A stretch of 56,882 nt of DNA. Origin: Tardiphaga robiniae. GTDB taxonomy: Bacteria; Pseudomonadota; Alphaproteobacteria; Rhizobiales; Xanthobacteraceae. Under the pieces are notes generated by a model. The model made no database searches, was not told the DNA's origin, and saw nothing but the letters and a program-made list of their open reading frames with translations. A program made the position numbers and the translations under genes. This document shows positions 8,378 through 19,571 of this stretch, in pieces (positions within the stretch are counted from its first letter, which is position 1; each line of letters opens with the position of its first letter). Where the stretch lies: contig NZ_LVYV01000014.1 of assembly GCF_001618955.1 (NCBI RefSeq), positions 1 through 56,882 of the forward strand. Direction: 5' to 3'.

Positions 8378-9546
8378 CGCCGCATTTCCTCACCCGCACG
8401 CTGGACCGCAGCGCGACCGTCTTCCTGCTGATCGTTGCCGCCGTCGGCATCCTCATTCCGCTGTCGAACCTGTTGCTGCCGGCGGACTCGCCGCTGCAGG
8501 TGCCGACCTATCTGATGGCGCTGTTCGGCAAATATGTCTGCTACGCCATCCTCGCGCTCTCCATCGACCTGATCTGGGGCTATTGCGGCATTCTCTCGCT
8601 CGGTCACGGCGCCTTCTTCGCGCTCGGCGGCTATGCCATGGGCATGTATCTGATGCGCCAGATCGGCTCGCGCGGCGTCTATGGCAACCCGATCCTGCCG
8701 GACTTCATGGTGTTCCTGAACTACAAGGCGCTGCCGTGGTACTGGTATGGCTTCGACATGTTCTGGTTCGCCGCGGCCATGGTGCTGATCGCGCCGGGTA
8801 TCCTGGCTTTCGTGTTCGGCTGGCTCACTTTCCGCTCGCGCGTGTCTGGCGTGTATCTGTCGATCATCACGCAGGCGATGACCTATGCGCTGCTGCTGGC
8901 CTTCTTCCGCAACGATTTCGGCTTCGGCGGCAATAACGGCCTGACCGATTTCAAGGACATCCTCGGATTCAACGTGCAGGCCGACGGCACGCGTGCGGCG
9001 CTGTTCGCGCTGAGCTGTCTGGCGCTGATCATCGGCTTCCTCGTCTGCCGTGCCATCGTGACCTCGAAGCTCGGCAAAGTGCTGATCGCCATACGTGACG
9101 CGGAATCCCGCACGAGATTCTTGGGCTACCGTGTCGAATCCTACAAGCTGTTCGTGTTCACGCTGTCGGCCTGCATGGCCGGCGTTGCGGGTGCGCTCTA
9201 TGTGCCGCAGGTCGGCATCATCAATCCCGGTGAATTCGCCCCGGCCAACTCGATTGAAGCAGTCATCTGGGTCGCAGTCGGCGGACGGGGCACGCTGGTC
9301 GGCGCGGCGCTTGGCGCGGTGGTCGTCAATTACGCCAAGACAGTGTTCACATCCGGCGCTCTTGCTCCCTACTGGCTGTTCATGCTCGGCGCGCTGTTCA
9401 TTCTGGTGACGCTGCTGCTGCCCAAGGGCATCATCGGCACCTTCAACGCCTGGATGGAAGGGCGCAAGGCACGCAACACGGCCAATGCCGATAGCGCGGC
9501 GGCGGAAGATGGCGTCACCAAACCTCATCTGGCGGAGAAGGCGTGA
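8374..9546 (+). CDS. urtC: Urea ABC transporter permease UrtC
   Basis: A 390-residue LivM-type permease with about 9-10 membrane segments. Typical features are the SIDLIWGYCGILSLGHGAFFALGGYAMGMYL segment, read in parts, and AVGGRGTLVGAALGA near the C-terminus. It forms the transmembrane channel with UrtB. The start overlaps the urtB stop by four bases and the stop overlaps urtD. Confidence 0.94.
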   Translation: MTPHFLTRTLDRSATVFLLIVAAVGILIPLSNLLLPADSPLQVPTYLMALFGKYVCYAILALSIDLIWGYCGILSLGHGAFFALGGYAMGMYLMRQIGSRGVYGNPILPDFMVFLNYKALPWYWYGFDMFWFAAAMVLIAPGILAFVFGWLTFRSRVSGVYLSIITQAMTYALLLAFFRNDFGFGGNNGLTDFKDILGFNVQADGTRAALFALSCLALIIGFLVCRAIVTSKLGKVLIAIRDAESRTRFLGYRVESYKLFVFTLSACMAGVAGALYVPQVGIINPGEFAPANSIEAVIWVAVGGRGTLVGAALGAVVVNYAKTVFTSGALAPYWLFMLGALFILVTLLLPKGIIGTFNAWMEGRKARNTANADSAAAEDGVTKPHLAEKA

Positions 9547-10394
9547 TGACCGTGACTGAAACGCCAGCCCCGGCAACGCCGGTGTCCCATGCGCCCGCTA
9601 TCATTGATCCAGTGGTCGCAGCACGCGAAGCGGAAGCCCGGCAGAAGCGCATCACCTCCGCACAGCTCTATCTCGACGGCGTTCATGTCTCGTTCGATGG
9701 CTTCCATGCCATCAACAACCTGTCGATGGTGCTCGCTCCCGGCGAGATGCGCGCCATCATCGGCCCTAACGGCGCCGGCAAGACCACGATGATGGACATC
9801 ATCACCGGCAAAACCAAGCCGGACGAGGGCGACGTCTATTTCGACGGCATTCACGACCTGACGCTGCTGGACGAGACCAAGATCGCCGAGCTCGGCATCG
9901 GCCGCAAATTCCAGAAGCCGACGGTGTTCGAGAGCCAGACCATCTACGACAATCTGCTGCTGGCGCTGAATGTCGATCACTCCGTGCGCGGCACGCTGTT
10001 CTGGCGCGGCAGCCGCGCCGAGGCCGAGGGCATCGACAAGGTGCTGGAGACCATTCGCCTCACGGACTCGCGCGATCGGCTCGCCGGAAATCTCTCGCAT
10101 GGCCAGAAGCAGTGGCTCGAAATCGGCATGTTGCTGGCGCAGGATCCGAAGCTGCTGCTGGTGGATGAGCCGGTGGCGGGCATGACCGATGTGGAAACAC
10201 ATCAGACCGCCGAGCTGCTGAAGGCGATCAACCGCGACAACAAGACTGTCATGGTGGTCGAGCACGACATGACCTTCGTGCGCGAACTCGGCGTCAAGGT
10301 GACCTGTCTGCACGAAGGCACGGTACTGGCCGAAGGCACCATCGATCAGGTGTCGACCAATGACCGCGTGGTCGAAGTGTATCTGGGGCGATAG
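9546..10394 (+). CDS. urtD: Urea ABC transporter ATP-binding protein UrtD
   Basis: About 282 residues. Walker A GPNGAGKT, the LSHGQKQWLEIG signature, Walker B LLLVDEPVAGM and the H-loop VVEHD are all intact. The first ~40 residues (TETPAPATP...) are a non-conserved extension. It pairs with UrtE to power uptake. The ATG at 9546 overlaps the urtC stop; a GTG one codon earlier is possible. Confidence 0.94.
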   Translation: MTVTETPAPATPVSHAPAIIDPVVAAREAEARQKRITSAQLYLDGVHVSFDGFHAINNLSMVLAPGEMRAIIGPNGAGKTTMMDIITGKTKPDEGDVYFDGIHDLTLLDETKIAELGIGRKFQKPTVFESQTIYDNLLLALNVDHSVRGTLFWRGSRAEAEGIDKVLETIRLTDSRDRLAGNLSHGQKQWLEIGMLLAQDPKLLLVDEPVAGMTDVETHQTAELLKAINRDNKTVMVVEHDMTFVRELGVKVTCLHEGTVLAEGTIDQVSTNDRVVEVYLGR

Positions 10395-10397
10395 AGC

Positions 10398-11093
10398 ATG
10401 CTCAAAGTCGATAATATCAGCCTCTATTACGGTGCAGCCCAGGCGCTGCGCGGCGTCACCGTTTCGGCGGAGCCCGGCAAGGTCACCTGCGTGCTCGGTC
10501 GCAACGGTGTCGGCAAGACCTCGCTGCTGCGTGCCATGGTCGGCCAGCAGGCGATCTCGTCAGGCTCCATTACCTTCGACGGTCAGGATATCTCGACGCT
10601 GAAGCCGTTCGAGCGGGCGCGGCGCGGCATTTCTTTCGTACCGCAGGGCCGCGAGATCTTTCCGCTGCTCACAGTGGAAGAAAACCTCAAGACCGGCTAC
10701 GCGCCGCTGAAGCGCGCCGACCGCAATATTCCCGACGATGTGTTCTCGCTGTTTCCGGTGCTGAATTCGATGCTGGGGCGGCGCGGCGGCGATCTCTCCG
10801 GCGGCCAGCAGCAGCAGCTCGCCATCGGCCGTGCGCTGGTGATGCGACCGAAACTTCTGCTGCTGGATGAGCCGACCGAAGGCATCCAGCCCTCGATCAT
10901 CAAGGATATCGGCCGCGCGATTTCCTATCTGCGCTCGCTCGGCAATATCGCTATCGTCCTCGTGGAGCAGTATCTCGACTTTGCCTGCGAACTCGGCGAC
11001 AACTTCGCCGTGATGGATCGCGGCGCGGTGAAATACACCTGCGACCGCTCGACGCTCGATCCCGCCGAGATCAGCCGCCAGATGGCGCTGTAA
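10398..11093 (+). CDS. urtE: Urea ABC transporter ATP-binding protein UrtE
   Basis: A 231-residue LivF-type ATPase: Walker A GRNGVGKTSLLRA, signature LSGGQQQQLAIGRAL, Walker B LLLLDEPTEGIQPSI and the VEQYLDFA H-loop region. It is the second nucleotide-binding subunit of the urea importer. It starts three bases after the urtD stop and is followed after 24 bases by ureD, so uptake and urease genes appear to form one transcription unit. Confidence 0.94.
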   Translation: MLKVDNISLYYGAAQALRGVTVSAEPGKVTCVLGRNGVGKTSLLRAMVGQQAISSGSITFDGQDISTLKPFERARRGISFVPQGREIFPLLTVEENLKTGYAPLKRADRNIPDDVFSLFPVLNSMLGRRGGDLSGGQQQQLAIGRALVMRPKLLLLDEPTEGIQPSIIKDIGRAISYLRSLGNIAIVLVEQYLDFACELGDNFAVMDRGAVKYTCDRSTLDPAEISRQMAL

Positions 11094-11117
11094 CGCGGGC
11101 TCAAAGCCGGAGAGTGC

Positions 11118-11954
11118 ATGCAGGCTGACAACACCACGCTGTCGTCATCGACGATCTTTGCCGCTAACCGTGCCCGCGGCGCGGTGGCGTTCGACGTGCA
11201 TCTGGTGGAGGGCAAGACGCGCCGCCGCCAGCTGCATGAATCCGGCTCGCTGCGTGTGCGCTTCCCGTCCCCTGAAGACGACGGCCTCTCGGCGATGTTC
11301 GTCAACACCGCCGGTGGTGCGGCCGGCGGCGATCGTTTCGATATCGACATCGCGGCCGGCGAAGGCACCAGCCTGACTGTGACGACCGCCGCCGCCGAGA
11401 AGGTCTATCGCTCCCATGGTCCCGCGGCCGAGATCAACATTGCGTTGAAAGCCGAGGCCGGCGCGCATCTGTCCTGGCTGCCGCAGGAAACCATCCTGTT
11501 CGATCAGGCCCGCACCATCAGGCGCATCGATATCAATCTGGCCGATCGCGCGACGCTTTTGCTTTGCGAGATCGTCGTGTTCGGTCGTGCGGCCATGGGC
11601 GAGGTGATGCAGACGGGATCTTTCGTCGACCGTTGGCGCCTGCGTCGTGGTGGCAGGCTGGTGTTCGCGGAAAACGTGCGGCTGGATGGCGATATCGCCG
11701 CGAAACTGGCCAGGCCCGCCATCGGCAACGGCGCGGTGGCTATCGGCACGGCGCTGATTGTGCCCGGCGATGAAGCACTCATCGAGCGGCTACGCGAAGC
11801 CACGGATGGCTCTCGCGGCGAAGTTGGTATCTCCTGCTGGAACGGCTTTGCAATGGCCCGCTTCTGTGCACAAGATGCGGCCAAGCTGCGTGCCGACATG
11901 ATGGCCGTGCTTGGACGATCAGGCGCGATGCTGCCGCGCATGTGGCTCAACTAA
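11118..11954 (+). CDS. ureD: Urease accessory protein UreD
   Basis: A 278-residue UreD/UreH: FVNTAGGAAGGDRFDIDI, VTTAAAEKVYRS and LPQETILFDQA are family hallmarks. UreD docks on apo-urease and recruits UreF-UreG for nickel insertion and lysine carbamylation. It lies between the importer genes and ureA, the usual rhizobial order. Confidence 0.93.
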   Translation: MQADNTTLSSSTIFAANRARGAVAFDVHLVEGKTRRRQLHESGSLRVRFPSPEDDGLSAMFVNTAGGAAGGDRFDIDIAAGEGTSLTVTTAAAEKVYRSHGPAAEINIALKAEAGAHLSWLPQETILFDQARTIRRIDINLADRATLLLCEIVVFGRAAMGEVMQTGSFVDRWRLRRGGRLVFAENVRLDGDIAAKLARPAIGNGAVAIGTALIVPGDEALIERLREATDGSRGEVGISCWNGFAMARFCAQDAAKLRADMMAVLGRSGAMLPRMWLN

Positions 11955-11972
11955 ACCTATCAGAGTGTTCGC

Positions 11973-12275
11973 ATGAATCTCTCCCCCCGCGAAAAAGACA
12001 AGCTCCTGATCTCGATGGCCGCCATCGTGGCGCGTCGCCGGCTGGAGCGCGGCGTCAAGCTCAACCATCCCGAGGCCATCGCCATCATTTCCGATTTCAT
12101 CGTCGAGGGCGCGCGCGACGGCCGCACCGTTGCCGAGCTAATGAAATCCGGCGCCGAGGTCATCACCCGCGCGCAATGCATGGACGGCATCGCCGAGATG
12201 ATCCACGACATTCAGGTGGAAGCGACGTTCCCGGATGGAACGAAGCTCGTCACGGTGCATGAGCCGATCCGCTAG
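11973..12275 (+). CDS. ureA: Urease gamma subunit UreA
   Basis: A 100-residue gamma subunit starting [12 protein letters not shown]. It contains [26 protein letters not shown] and the [18 protein letters not shown] end, all family features. It forms the (UreABC)3 urease with UreB and UreC, which hydrolyses urea to ammonia and carbamate. Confidence 0.95.
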   Translation: MNLSPREKDKLLISMAAIVARRRLERGVKLNHPEAIAIISDFIVEGARDGRTVAELMKSGAEVITRAQCMDGIAEMIHDIQVEATFPDGTKLVTVHEPIR

Positions 12276-12284
12276 TTCAAACTC

Positions 12285-12362
12285 CGTCATGCCCGGGCTT
12301 GTCCCGGGCATCCATCTTCAGCGCTCTAAGGCGTGGATGGCCGGGTCAAGCCCGGCCATGAC
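12285..12362. repeat. Palindromic intergenic repeat between ureA and ureB
   Basis: GTCATGCCCGGGCTTG at the left and GGGTCAAGCCCGGCCATGAC at the right form a long imperfect palindrome; the left arm also folds on itself (GCCCGGG..CCCGGGC). Translated in the ureB frame it gives the MPGLVPGIH peptide that spuriously lengthens many rhizobial ORFs. A dispersed repeat that has landed in the urease operon, where it could form an RNA stem-loop between the two genes. Confidence 0.75.
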
Positions 12363-12384
12363 ACCGAGAAAATCGAGAGGTCAC

Positions 12385-12690
12385 ATGATCCCCGGCGAAC
12401 TATTCATCCAGGACGGCGAGATCGAACTCAATGCCGGGCGCAAGACCGTGACGCTGACGGTGGCGAATTCCGGCGACCGGCCGATCCAGGTCGGCTCGCA
12501 CTATCATTTCTTCGAGACCAACCCGGCGCTGAAATTCGACCGCAAGAAAGCCCGAGGCATGCGCCTCGACATCGCCGCAGGCACTGCGGTCCGCTTCGAG
12601 CCCGGCCAGACCCGCGACGTGCAACTGGTCGAACTCGCCGGCAAACGCATGGTTTACGGCTTCCGCGGCGACGTGATGGGGAAGCTGTAA
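12385..12690 (+). CDS. ureB: Urease beta subunit UreB
   Basis: A 101-residue beta subunit from ATG 12385 ([16 protein letters not shown]). It has the family features [21 protein letters not shown] and [16 protein letters not shown]. Upstream sequence remains open in frame but is the palindromic repeat and not part of the protein. Gamma and beta are separate genes here, as in most bacteria. Confidence 0.95.
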   Translation: MIPGELFIQDGEIELNAGRKTVTLTVANSGDRPIQVGSHYHFFETNPALKFDRKKARGMRLDIAAGTAVRFEPGQTRDVQLVELAGKRMVYGFRGDVMGKL

Positions 12691-12691
12691 G

Positions 12692-13042
12692 ATGTCGACC
12701 TATGTCGGGGGCTGTCAGTGCGGCAAGGTCCGCTACGAGATGACCGGTGAAATCGCCGAAGTGATCGCCTGCAATTGCTCGCGCTGCGGCAAGCTGGGCA
12801 CGCTTTTGACTTTCGTTCCGGCGCAGAATTTCAAGTTGCTGTCGGGTGAAGATGCGACGATCGAATTTCTGTTCAACAAGAATGTCATTCACCATCGTTT
12901 TTGTGCGACCTGCGGTGTCGAATCCTTCGCAAACGGCAAGGCTCCGAACGGTAGCGAGATGGTTGCAGTCAATGTGCGATGCATCGACGGCATCGATCTC
13001 GACGGCCTTCAAGTGAAACAGTTCGACGGCAAGAAATACTGA
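12692..13042 (+). CDS. GFA-domain (glutathione-dependent formaldehyde-activating type) zinc protein
   Basis: A 116-residue protein starting one base after the ureB stop. The pattern CQCGKVRYE, then [10 protein letters not shown], then [10 protein letters not shown] gives the zinc-binding Cys set of the GFA/CENP-V fold. These proteins bind zinc; catalytic function is often unproven. It sits inside the urease operon between ureB and ureC with tight spacing and so is presumably co-expressed. A metal or thiol role near urease maturation is only a guess. Confidence 0.85.
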   Translation: MSTYVGGCQCGKVRYEMTGEIAEVIACNCSRCGKLGTLLTFVPAQNFKLLSGEDATIEFLFNKNVIHHRFCATCGVESFANGKAPNGSEMVAVNVRCIDGIDLDGLQVKQFDGKKY

Positions 13043-13053
13043 AAGATCAGCCG

Positions 13054-14766
<1,713 letters not shown>

Positions 14767-14780
14767 GGTGCTCGGTGGCT

Positions 14781-14957
14781 CTCCCTCCCTCCAGCGCAGC
14801 GAAGCTGCGCGCAGTGGGGAGGGTCGGCCGTTAGGCCGGGGTGGGGTGCTTCAACAAGCGCGATGTTTCGTGTTGCTCCCCACCCGTCACGTTGTTCGCT
14901 TCGCTCGCAACGCGCCACCCTCCCCACTGCGCAGCTGCGCTGCTTGGGGGAGGGAGA
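14781..14957. repeat. Imperfect long inverted repeat after ureC
   Basis: The block begins CTCCCTCCCTCCAGCGCAGC and ends GCTGCTTGGGGGAGGGAG. It contains CAGCGAAGCTGCGC, GCCGTTAGGCC and CGTTGTTCGCTTCGCTCGCAACG hairpins. It looks like a dispersed repeat element of about 180 bp, common in this family. It lies between ureC and the monooxygenase gene and may interrupt transcription of ureEFG or be read through. Confidence 0.6.
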
Positions 14958-15043
14958 AGAAAGAGCCCTTCAATCTCGCACCATAACCCCCTAATGTCCG
15001 TCCCGGCATTCTTAGCCACAACAACAAACCGGGAGGACTCCCC

Positions 15044-15343
15044 TTGATCTACGTCGTTGCCACTTTGTCCGTGAAACCCGAAGCCCGCGCCGAACTGATC
15101 GAAGCTGCCAAGGCTTGCATCGCCGAGACCCGCAAGGAAGCGGGTAATATCGCCTATGATCTGCACGAGAGCGTCACCGATCCGACCCGCATGGTGTTCG
15201 TCGAGCAGTGGGAGAATGCCGAGGCACTGGTGCCGCACCGGACGCAGGAACATATGAAGACTTTCGGCCGCGTCGCGGTGAAATGCTTCAGCGCGCCTCC
15301 GAAGATCGAAATCATCACCCCGGCTGACGTCGTGGTGCGTTAA
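15044..15343 (+). CDS. Antibiotic-biosynthesis-monooxygenase-type (ABM) protein
   Basis: A 99-residue dimeric alpha/beta-barrel protein of the YgiN/ABM family: [40 protein letters not shown] and [10 protein letters not shown]. Members are quinol monooxygenases or small detoxification enzymes; the substrate is unknown. TTG start at 15044 with GGGAGGA upstream. It lies between ureC and ureE, an insertion that is not needed for urease. Confidence 0.85.
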   Translation: MIYVVATLSVKPEARAELIEAAKACIAETRKEAGNIAYDLHESVTDPTRMVFVEQWENAEALVPHRTQEHMKTFGRVAVKCFSAPPKIEIITPADVVVR

Positions 15344-15360
15344 ACCAAACGAGAGAGTTC

Positions 15361-16035
15361 ATGATCCGCGCGACTGAGGTCAAAGGCCAATACAACTGGA
15401 CAGAGGCGGCGGCAGATACCGTCGTTCTCGATTTCGACGATCGTCATCGTCGCCGCATGGCGATGACGGGGACGCGCGGACTGGAATTCCTGCTCGATCT
15501 CGAAAACGCCGTCGCCCTGCGGGGCGGCGACGCCCTGGTGCTGGAAGACGGGCGTCTCGTTGAGGTGGTTGCAGCTCCCGAGCCGCTGATCGAAATCCGT
15601 GGTACCGATCCCGGCCATCTGGTGCGGCTCGCCTGGCATCTCGGCAACCGCCATCTGCCGACGCAGATCATGGCCAAGGGGCTGCGCATCCGCAGCGACC
15701 ATGTGATCGAGGAAATGGTCAAGGGTCTGGGCGCGCGCGTGATCGAGATCGAGGCGCCGTTCGATCCCGAAGGCGGCGCCTATGCCGCAGCGCATGAGCC
15801 GGCCGGACATGGGCATCACGGTCATCATGATCATGCTCATCACGATCACGGACACAGTTACGACGATCATGGGCACGACCACCATGGCCACAGTCATGAC
15901 GCGCACGGTCATGCCGGTCATAGCCATGACCAGCATGTCCATGACGAGCATTGCGGTCACGATCACGATCATCACCATGATCACGACAGCACGCACGACC
16001 ACCATCGTCACTCTCATGCTCATGACCACAAATAG
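15361..16035 (+). CDS. ureE: Urease accessory protein UreE (His-rich nickel chaperone)
   Basis: A 224-residue protein. The N-terminal ~140 residues contain the UreE core ([33 protein letters not shown]). The last ~80 residues carry about 37 histidines in His-Asp/Gly runs with a single Cys, a nickel-binding tail much longer than the ~10-15 His tail of Klebsiella UreE. It stores and delivers nickel to urease. The stop overlaps ureF by 14 bases. Confidence 0.93.
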   Translation: MIRATEVKGQYNWTEAAADTVVLDFDDRHRRRMAMTGTRGLEFLLDLENAVALRGGDALVLEDGRLVEVVAAPEPLIEIRGTDPGHLVRLAWHLGNRHLPTQIMAKGLRIRSDHVIEEMVKGLGARVIEIEAPFDPEGGAYAAAHEPAGHGHHGHHDHAHHDHGHSYDDHGHDHHGHSHDAHGHAGHSHDQHVHDEHCGHDHDHHHDHDSTHDHHRHSHAHDHK

Positions 16036-16762
16036 ACCGGCGGACAATAGTTCGCTGAACGACTCTCCCGCCTTGTCTGCCGACGAAGGCGCTGCGCTGT
16101 ACCGGCTGATGACCTGGCTGTCGCCAGCTTTTCCTGTCGGCGCGTTTTCCTATTCCAGCGGTATCGAATGGGCGGTGGAAGCAGGCGACATCGCCGATGC
16201 TGCCAGCCTGCAGGACTGGTTGTCGGCGATGCTGTCCGATGGCGCAGGGTTTTGCGATGGCGTGTTTCTCGCTCATGTGCACCGCGCGGCATCTGATGGC
16301 GACGACAAGGCATTGCGCGAGGTTGCCGAACTCGCCAGCGCCTTCGTGCCATCAAGGGAACGTCAGCTGGAGACCACGACGCAAGGCAAGGCCTTCGTCG
16401 AGATCGCGCGCAATGCCTGGTCGCATGAGGGTATGGAGCAGCTGATCGCGATATGCGACAGCCCGATTGTCTATCCCGTTGCCGTCGGACTTGTGAGTGC
16501 CGCTCATGGTGTGCCGCTGTCGGCGACGATGCATGGTTTCTTCCACGCTGTGGTCTCGAACTGGATTTCCGCTGGCGCGCGGCTGGTGCCGCTCGGCCAG
16601 ACCGACAGCCAGCGCGTACTTGCAGCGCTGGAGCCCGTCGTCGTGAGCACAGGCCATCGCGCCATGGCGGCATCCCTCGACGATCTTGGCGGCGCGACAT
16701 TCCGCTCTGACATCGCCAGCATGCGTCACGAGACGCAGTATACGCGGCTGTTCAGGTCATGA
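16022..16762 (+). CDS. ureF: Urease accessory protein UreF
   Basis: About 246 residues. [21 protein letters not shown] and the [19 protein letters not shown] segment are UreF hallmarks. UreF is the GTPase-interacting scaffold of the UreDFG complex. The ATG at 16022 lies within the end of ureE; an ATG at 16016 is an alternative. The upstream continuation in this frame is only the His-tail of ureE read out of frame. Confidence 0.92.
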   Translation: MTTNRPADNSSLNDSPALSADEGAALYRLMTWLSPAFPVGAFSYSSGIEWAVEAGDIADAASLQDWLSAMLSDGAGFCDGVFLAHVHRAASDGDDKALREVAELASAFVPSRERQLETTTQGKAFVEIARNAWSHEGMEQLIAICDSPIVYPVAVGLVSAAHGVPLSATMHGFFHAVVSNWISAGARLVPLGQTDSQRVLAALEPVVVSTGHRAMAASLDDLGGATFRSDIASMRHETQYTRLFRS

Positions 16763-16798
16763 TTTGCAACAACACCCTTAACCCGGAGAGCATTTGAC

Positions 16799-17428
16799 AT
16801 GTCCAGTTTTCACGGTCCGCTCCGCGTCGGCATTGGCGGTCCCGTCGGCTCCGGCAAGACCGCGCTGATGGACCTGCTGTGCAAGACCATGCGCGAGCGC
16901 TACGACATTGCGGCGATCACCAATGACATCTACACGAAGTGGGACGCCGAATATCTGGTGCGCTCGGGCTCGCTGACAGCGGATCGCATTGCTGGTGTCG
17001 AAACCGGCGGCTGTCCGCATACGGCGATCCGCGAGGACGCCTCGATGAACCTCGCCGCCGTTGCCGACATGCGCGTCAAGTTTCCCGATCTCGACATGGT
17101 GCTAATCGAATCCGGCGGCGACAACCTCGCGGCGACCTTCTCGCCGGAACTGGCCGATATCACCATCTACGTGATCGACGTTGCGGCTGGCGACAAGATC
17201 CCCTCCAAGGGGGGGCCGGGCATCACGCGCTCGGACCTGCTGGTGATCAACAAGATCGATCTGGCGCCCTATGTCGGGGCTTCGCTTGAGAAGATGGACG
17301 TCGACGCCAAACGGATGCGCGGGGTCAGGCCCTTCGTGATGACCAATATGAAGACGCAGGAAGGTCTCGACCGGATTATCTCATTCATTGAGAGCAAGGG
17401 CGGCCTTAAGGCCAAGGCAGTCGCCTGA
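16799..17428 (+). CDS. ureG: Urease accessory GTPase UreG
   Basis: A 209-residue SIMIBI GTPase. P-loop GPVGSGKT at residues 14-21, the metal-binding CPH motif in [11 protein letters not shown], switch [17 protein letters not shown] and NKID ([11 protein letters not shown]) are intact. It hydrolyses GTP during nickel delivery to urease. Last gene of the urt-ure block. Confidence 0.95.
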   Translation: MSSFHGPLRVGIGGPVGSGKTALMDLLCKTMRERYDIAAITNDIYTKWDAEYLVRSGSLTADRIAGVETGGCPHTAIREDASMNLAAVADMRVKFPDLDMVLIESGGDNLAATFSPELADITIYVIDVAAGDKIPSKGGPGITRSDLLVINKIDLAPYVGASLEKMDVDAKRMRGVRPFVMTNMKTQEGLDRIISFIESKGGLKAKAVA

Positions 17429-17686
17429 GACCTGTGAATAAGGCCTCTGCCGCAATCTCACGAGCGGGCTTCGACTTGAGGCGTTCATATTGGGTTGGTT
17501 ATAACGACGGGCTGGTCGATGCCCATCGGCCAATGTGTCGTGTGATATTGCGTTAAGCCTGTTTTTCAAGATTTGTCCGGTCCGGAAATAATTTCCATCG
17601 GGCTGGAACCAAATTGTTCCGGCATGATTGGCATACTCCTGAGCCGCTGACCCGGCAGCAACGTCTCCTATTTCCCGAGTATCCGT

Positions 17687-19336
17687 GTGGTCCGGCTTGG
17701 CTTCATCATCGCATTACTGGCACTGGTCGGAGCTCTGCTCTCCGGCCTAGCGGCCTATCGCGTGCATGACCAGGAGCTGGCGATCGAGAATATCGCGCTG
17801 GGCCGGGCCGTGGATATCCATGCCAGCCTGGTGCAGGAGCGTTTGACCGAGCGCGAATTGCTGGCCCGCGTCGCAGCCGGGCTGTTTCGTGCGCCGACGG
17901 TCATGAAGGCCAACATGCTGCAGCCGTTGCGGGCCTCGATCTACGCCTTCAAGACCGATTTCGCGATTGCCGCCTGGATCGCTCGCCTGCAGCCGAACGA
18001 ATTGGCGGCCGCCAGCGCGGAGCTGGCCAGTGCCGGCTACCGCAATCCTACGATCCGCAGCTACAACGACGATCGCCTGGATGCCAGGGCGCTCGGGCAG
18101 CCGCTCGACGTGCTGATGGATGTGGAGCCGCGCAATTCCGTCACCGAAGGCTTTGCCGGTCGCGCCCTGAATTTCTCTCCCGTCACAGGGCCAACGCTGG
18201 TGCGCGCCGTGAACGAGGGCAAGCCGGTCGCCTCCAGCCCCACGCCGCTGCAGCAGCCCGATGGACCGCTGGGATTGGTACTGGTGACGCCAGTTGTGCC
18301 CGAAGGCGATCCCGCGCCGGCCGGCTTCGTGTCGTTCTCCTATGAACTCGGGCCGTTGATGCTGGCCAATGACGAGATGTCATTGTTCTCCGTAGCGCTG
18401 AAAGATCCGCGCGTCGCTGATGGCGAAATCGTTGCCGACGACGACGGCAGGGTAACGGCGCGCCCCCTGGTGGCGAATGGTCCTGCGCTGGCAGTCCTGC
18501 GCACGGTTTCGTTCGGTGGGCGTGACTGGTCGCTGGGCTATTATCCGAAGATCAATACCGAGCTGCGCGCGCAGCGTATCGCGATCATCGTCGGCGGGGT
18601 TGGCCTCGCGCTGACGGCCATCGTCTGCGGGCTGTTCGGCTATGTCTCCTACGCCAATCTGCGGCTGCGGCGCGAGGTCGAGACCCGCATCGGCTTCGAA
18701 CGTCGCCTGACCGCCGTCATCGACGAGCTCAATCACCGCGTGAAGAACATCCTGGCGGTGATCCAGTCCATCGTGACGCGCACGCTGCGTCACGGCTCCG
18801 ACGTGGACAGCGCGCGCGATCTCCTGATCGGGCGTATTCACGCGATGTCGAATGTCGTGTCGCTGCTGAGCGAGAGCCAGTGGCAGGGCGTGCAGCTTAA
18901 GGGTCTGTTCGAGGCGCGTGCGATCCCGCATGCCGACCGTATCGCACTGGAAGGTCCGGACATCATTGTCAGCGCGCGCGCCGCGCAGAGCCTGTCGCTG
19001 CTGTTCTTTGAACTGGCCTCGCATTCCGACGAGGGCCTGTCGCTGGTGGGCAAACATCCGCATATCGTTGCGCATTGGGAGATTACGGGCAGCGAGCCGG
19101 ATGGGCTGTTCAATTTCCGCTGGGAAGAGTTCAACACCAGCGAAGCAACGCGGCGCCCGGACAGCGATTTCGGTCTGGTGCTGCTCGATCGCGTGGCGCC
19201 GGAAGCGCTGGGTGGTACGGCGAAGCGCTACTTCACCGATGTGTCCTACGTCTATGAACTGACGGCACCCGTCGAAACGGTGATCGACATGACCGAGCGC
19301 GACCGGACAGAAGCGCTGGCGAAGCCGATCAGATAA
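17687..19336 (+). CDS. Membrane sensor kinase, CHASE-like sensor plus HWE/HisKA_2 domain
   Basis: A 549-residue protein (GTG start). Membrane helices at about residues 3-25 and 300-325 flank a periplasmic CHASE-type domain. The cytoplasmic part has the HWE/HisKA_2 phosphoacceptor motif ELNHRVKNILAVIQSIVTRT. The following ATPase domain is unusual: where relatives have ELATNAAKYGALS this protein reads ELASHSDEGLSLV, so the N-box Asn is missing, although DFGLVLLDR and the strand order remain. No response regulator is adjacent. It may be catalytically weak or act through partners. Confidence 0.75.
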   Translation: MVRLGFIIALLALVGALLSGLAAYRVHDQELAIENIALGRAVDIHASLVQERLTERELLARVAAGLFRAPTVMKANMLQPLRASIYAFKTDFAIAAWIARLQPNELAAASAELASAGYRNPTIRSYNDDRLDARALGQPLDVLMDVEPRNSVTEGFAGRALNFSPVTGPTLVRAVNEGKPVASSPTPLQQPDGPLGLVLVTPVVPEGDPAPAGFVSFSYELGPLMLANDEMSLFSVALKDPRVADGEIVADDDGRVTARPLVANGPALAVLRTVSFGGRDWSLGYYPKINTELRAQRIAIIVGGVGLALTAIVCGLFGYVSYANLRLRREVETRIGFERRLTAVIDELNHRVKNILAVIQSIVTRTLRHGSDVDSARDLLIGRIHAMSNVVSLLSESQWQGVQLKGLFEARAIPHADRIALEGPDIIVSARAAQSLSLLFFELASHSDEGLSLVGKHPHIVAHWEITGSEPDGLFNFRWEEFNTSEATRRPDSDFGLVLLDRVAPEALGGTAKRYFTDVSYVYELTAPVETVIDMTERDRTEALAKPIR

Positions 19337-19429
19337 TCGATCCCCTCTGCCAATCGAAGCGATGTCCCTCATCTGGCTTGCGGAGAGAGGAGAGTGCGCC
19401 ACGCGGTGTCGGAACAATGTTTTTTATCG

Positions 19430-19501
19430 GAGCATGATCTCTCGACAAACGATCTCGTTTGTCGGCTAAAACCGGCATCCACTTTTCGGGATCATGCTCT
19501 A
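19430..19501. repeat. Dispersed palindromic repeat
   Basis: The outer arms AGCATGATC and GATCATGCT enclose an inner perfect hairpin CGACAAACGA..TCGTTTGTCG and the CCACTTTTCGG core. The same core occurs at 2342-2366. This type of element is very common between genes in Bradyrhizobium-like genomes. Confidence 0.65.
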
Positions 19502-19521
19502 GCTTCCATTCACCCAACAAA

Positions 19522-19545
19522 AAAGCCGGCGTTTCCGCCGGCTTT
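19522..19545. terminator. Bidirectional intrinsic terminator
   Basis: AAAGCCGGCG and CGCCGGCTTT form a perfect 10-bp stem with a TTTC loop, A-rich on one side and T-rich on the other. It lies between the convergent kinase gene and rpoH. Confidence 0.8.
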
Positions 19546-19571
19546 CGTATTCGTTGTATCCGCTGCGCCCG

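Noticed and set aside
8158-9576. 472-codon minus-strand open frame
   Set aside because: Antisense of urtC; His/Arg/Gln-rich shadow.
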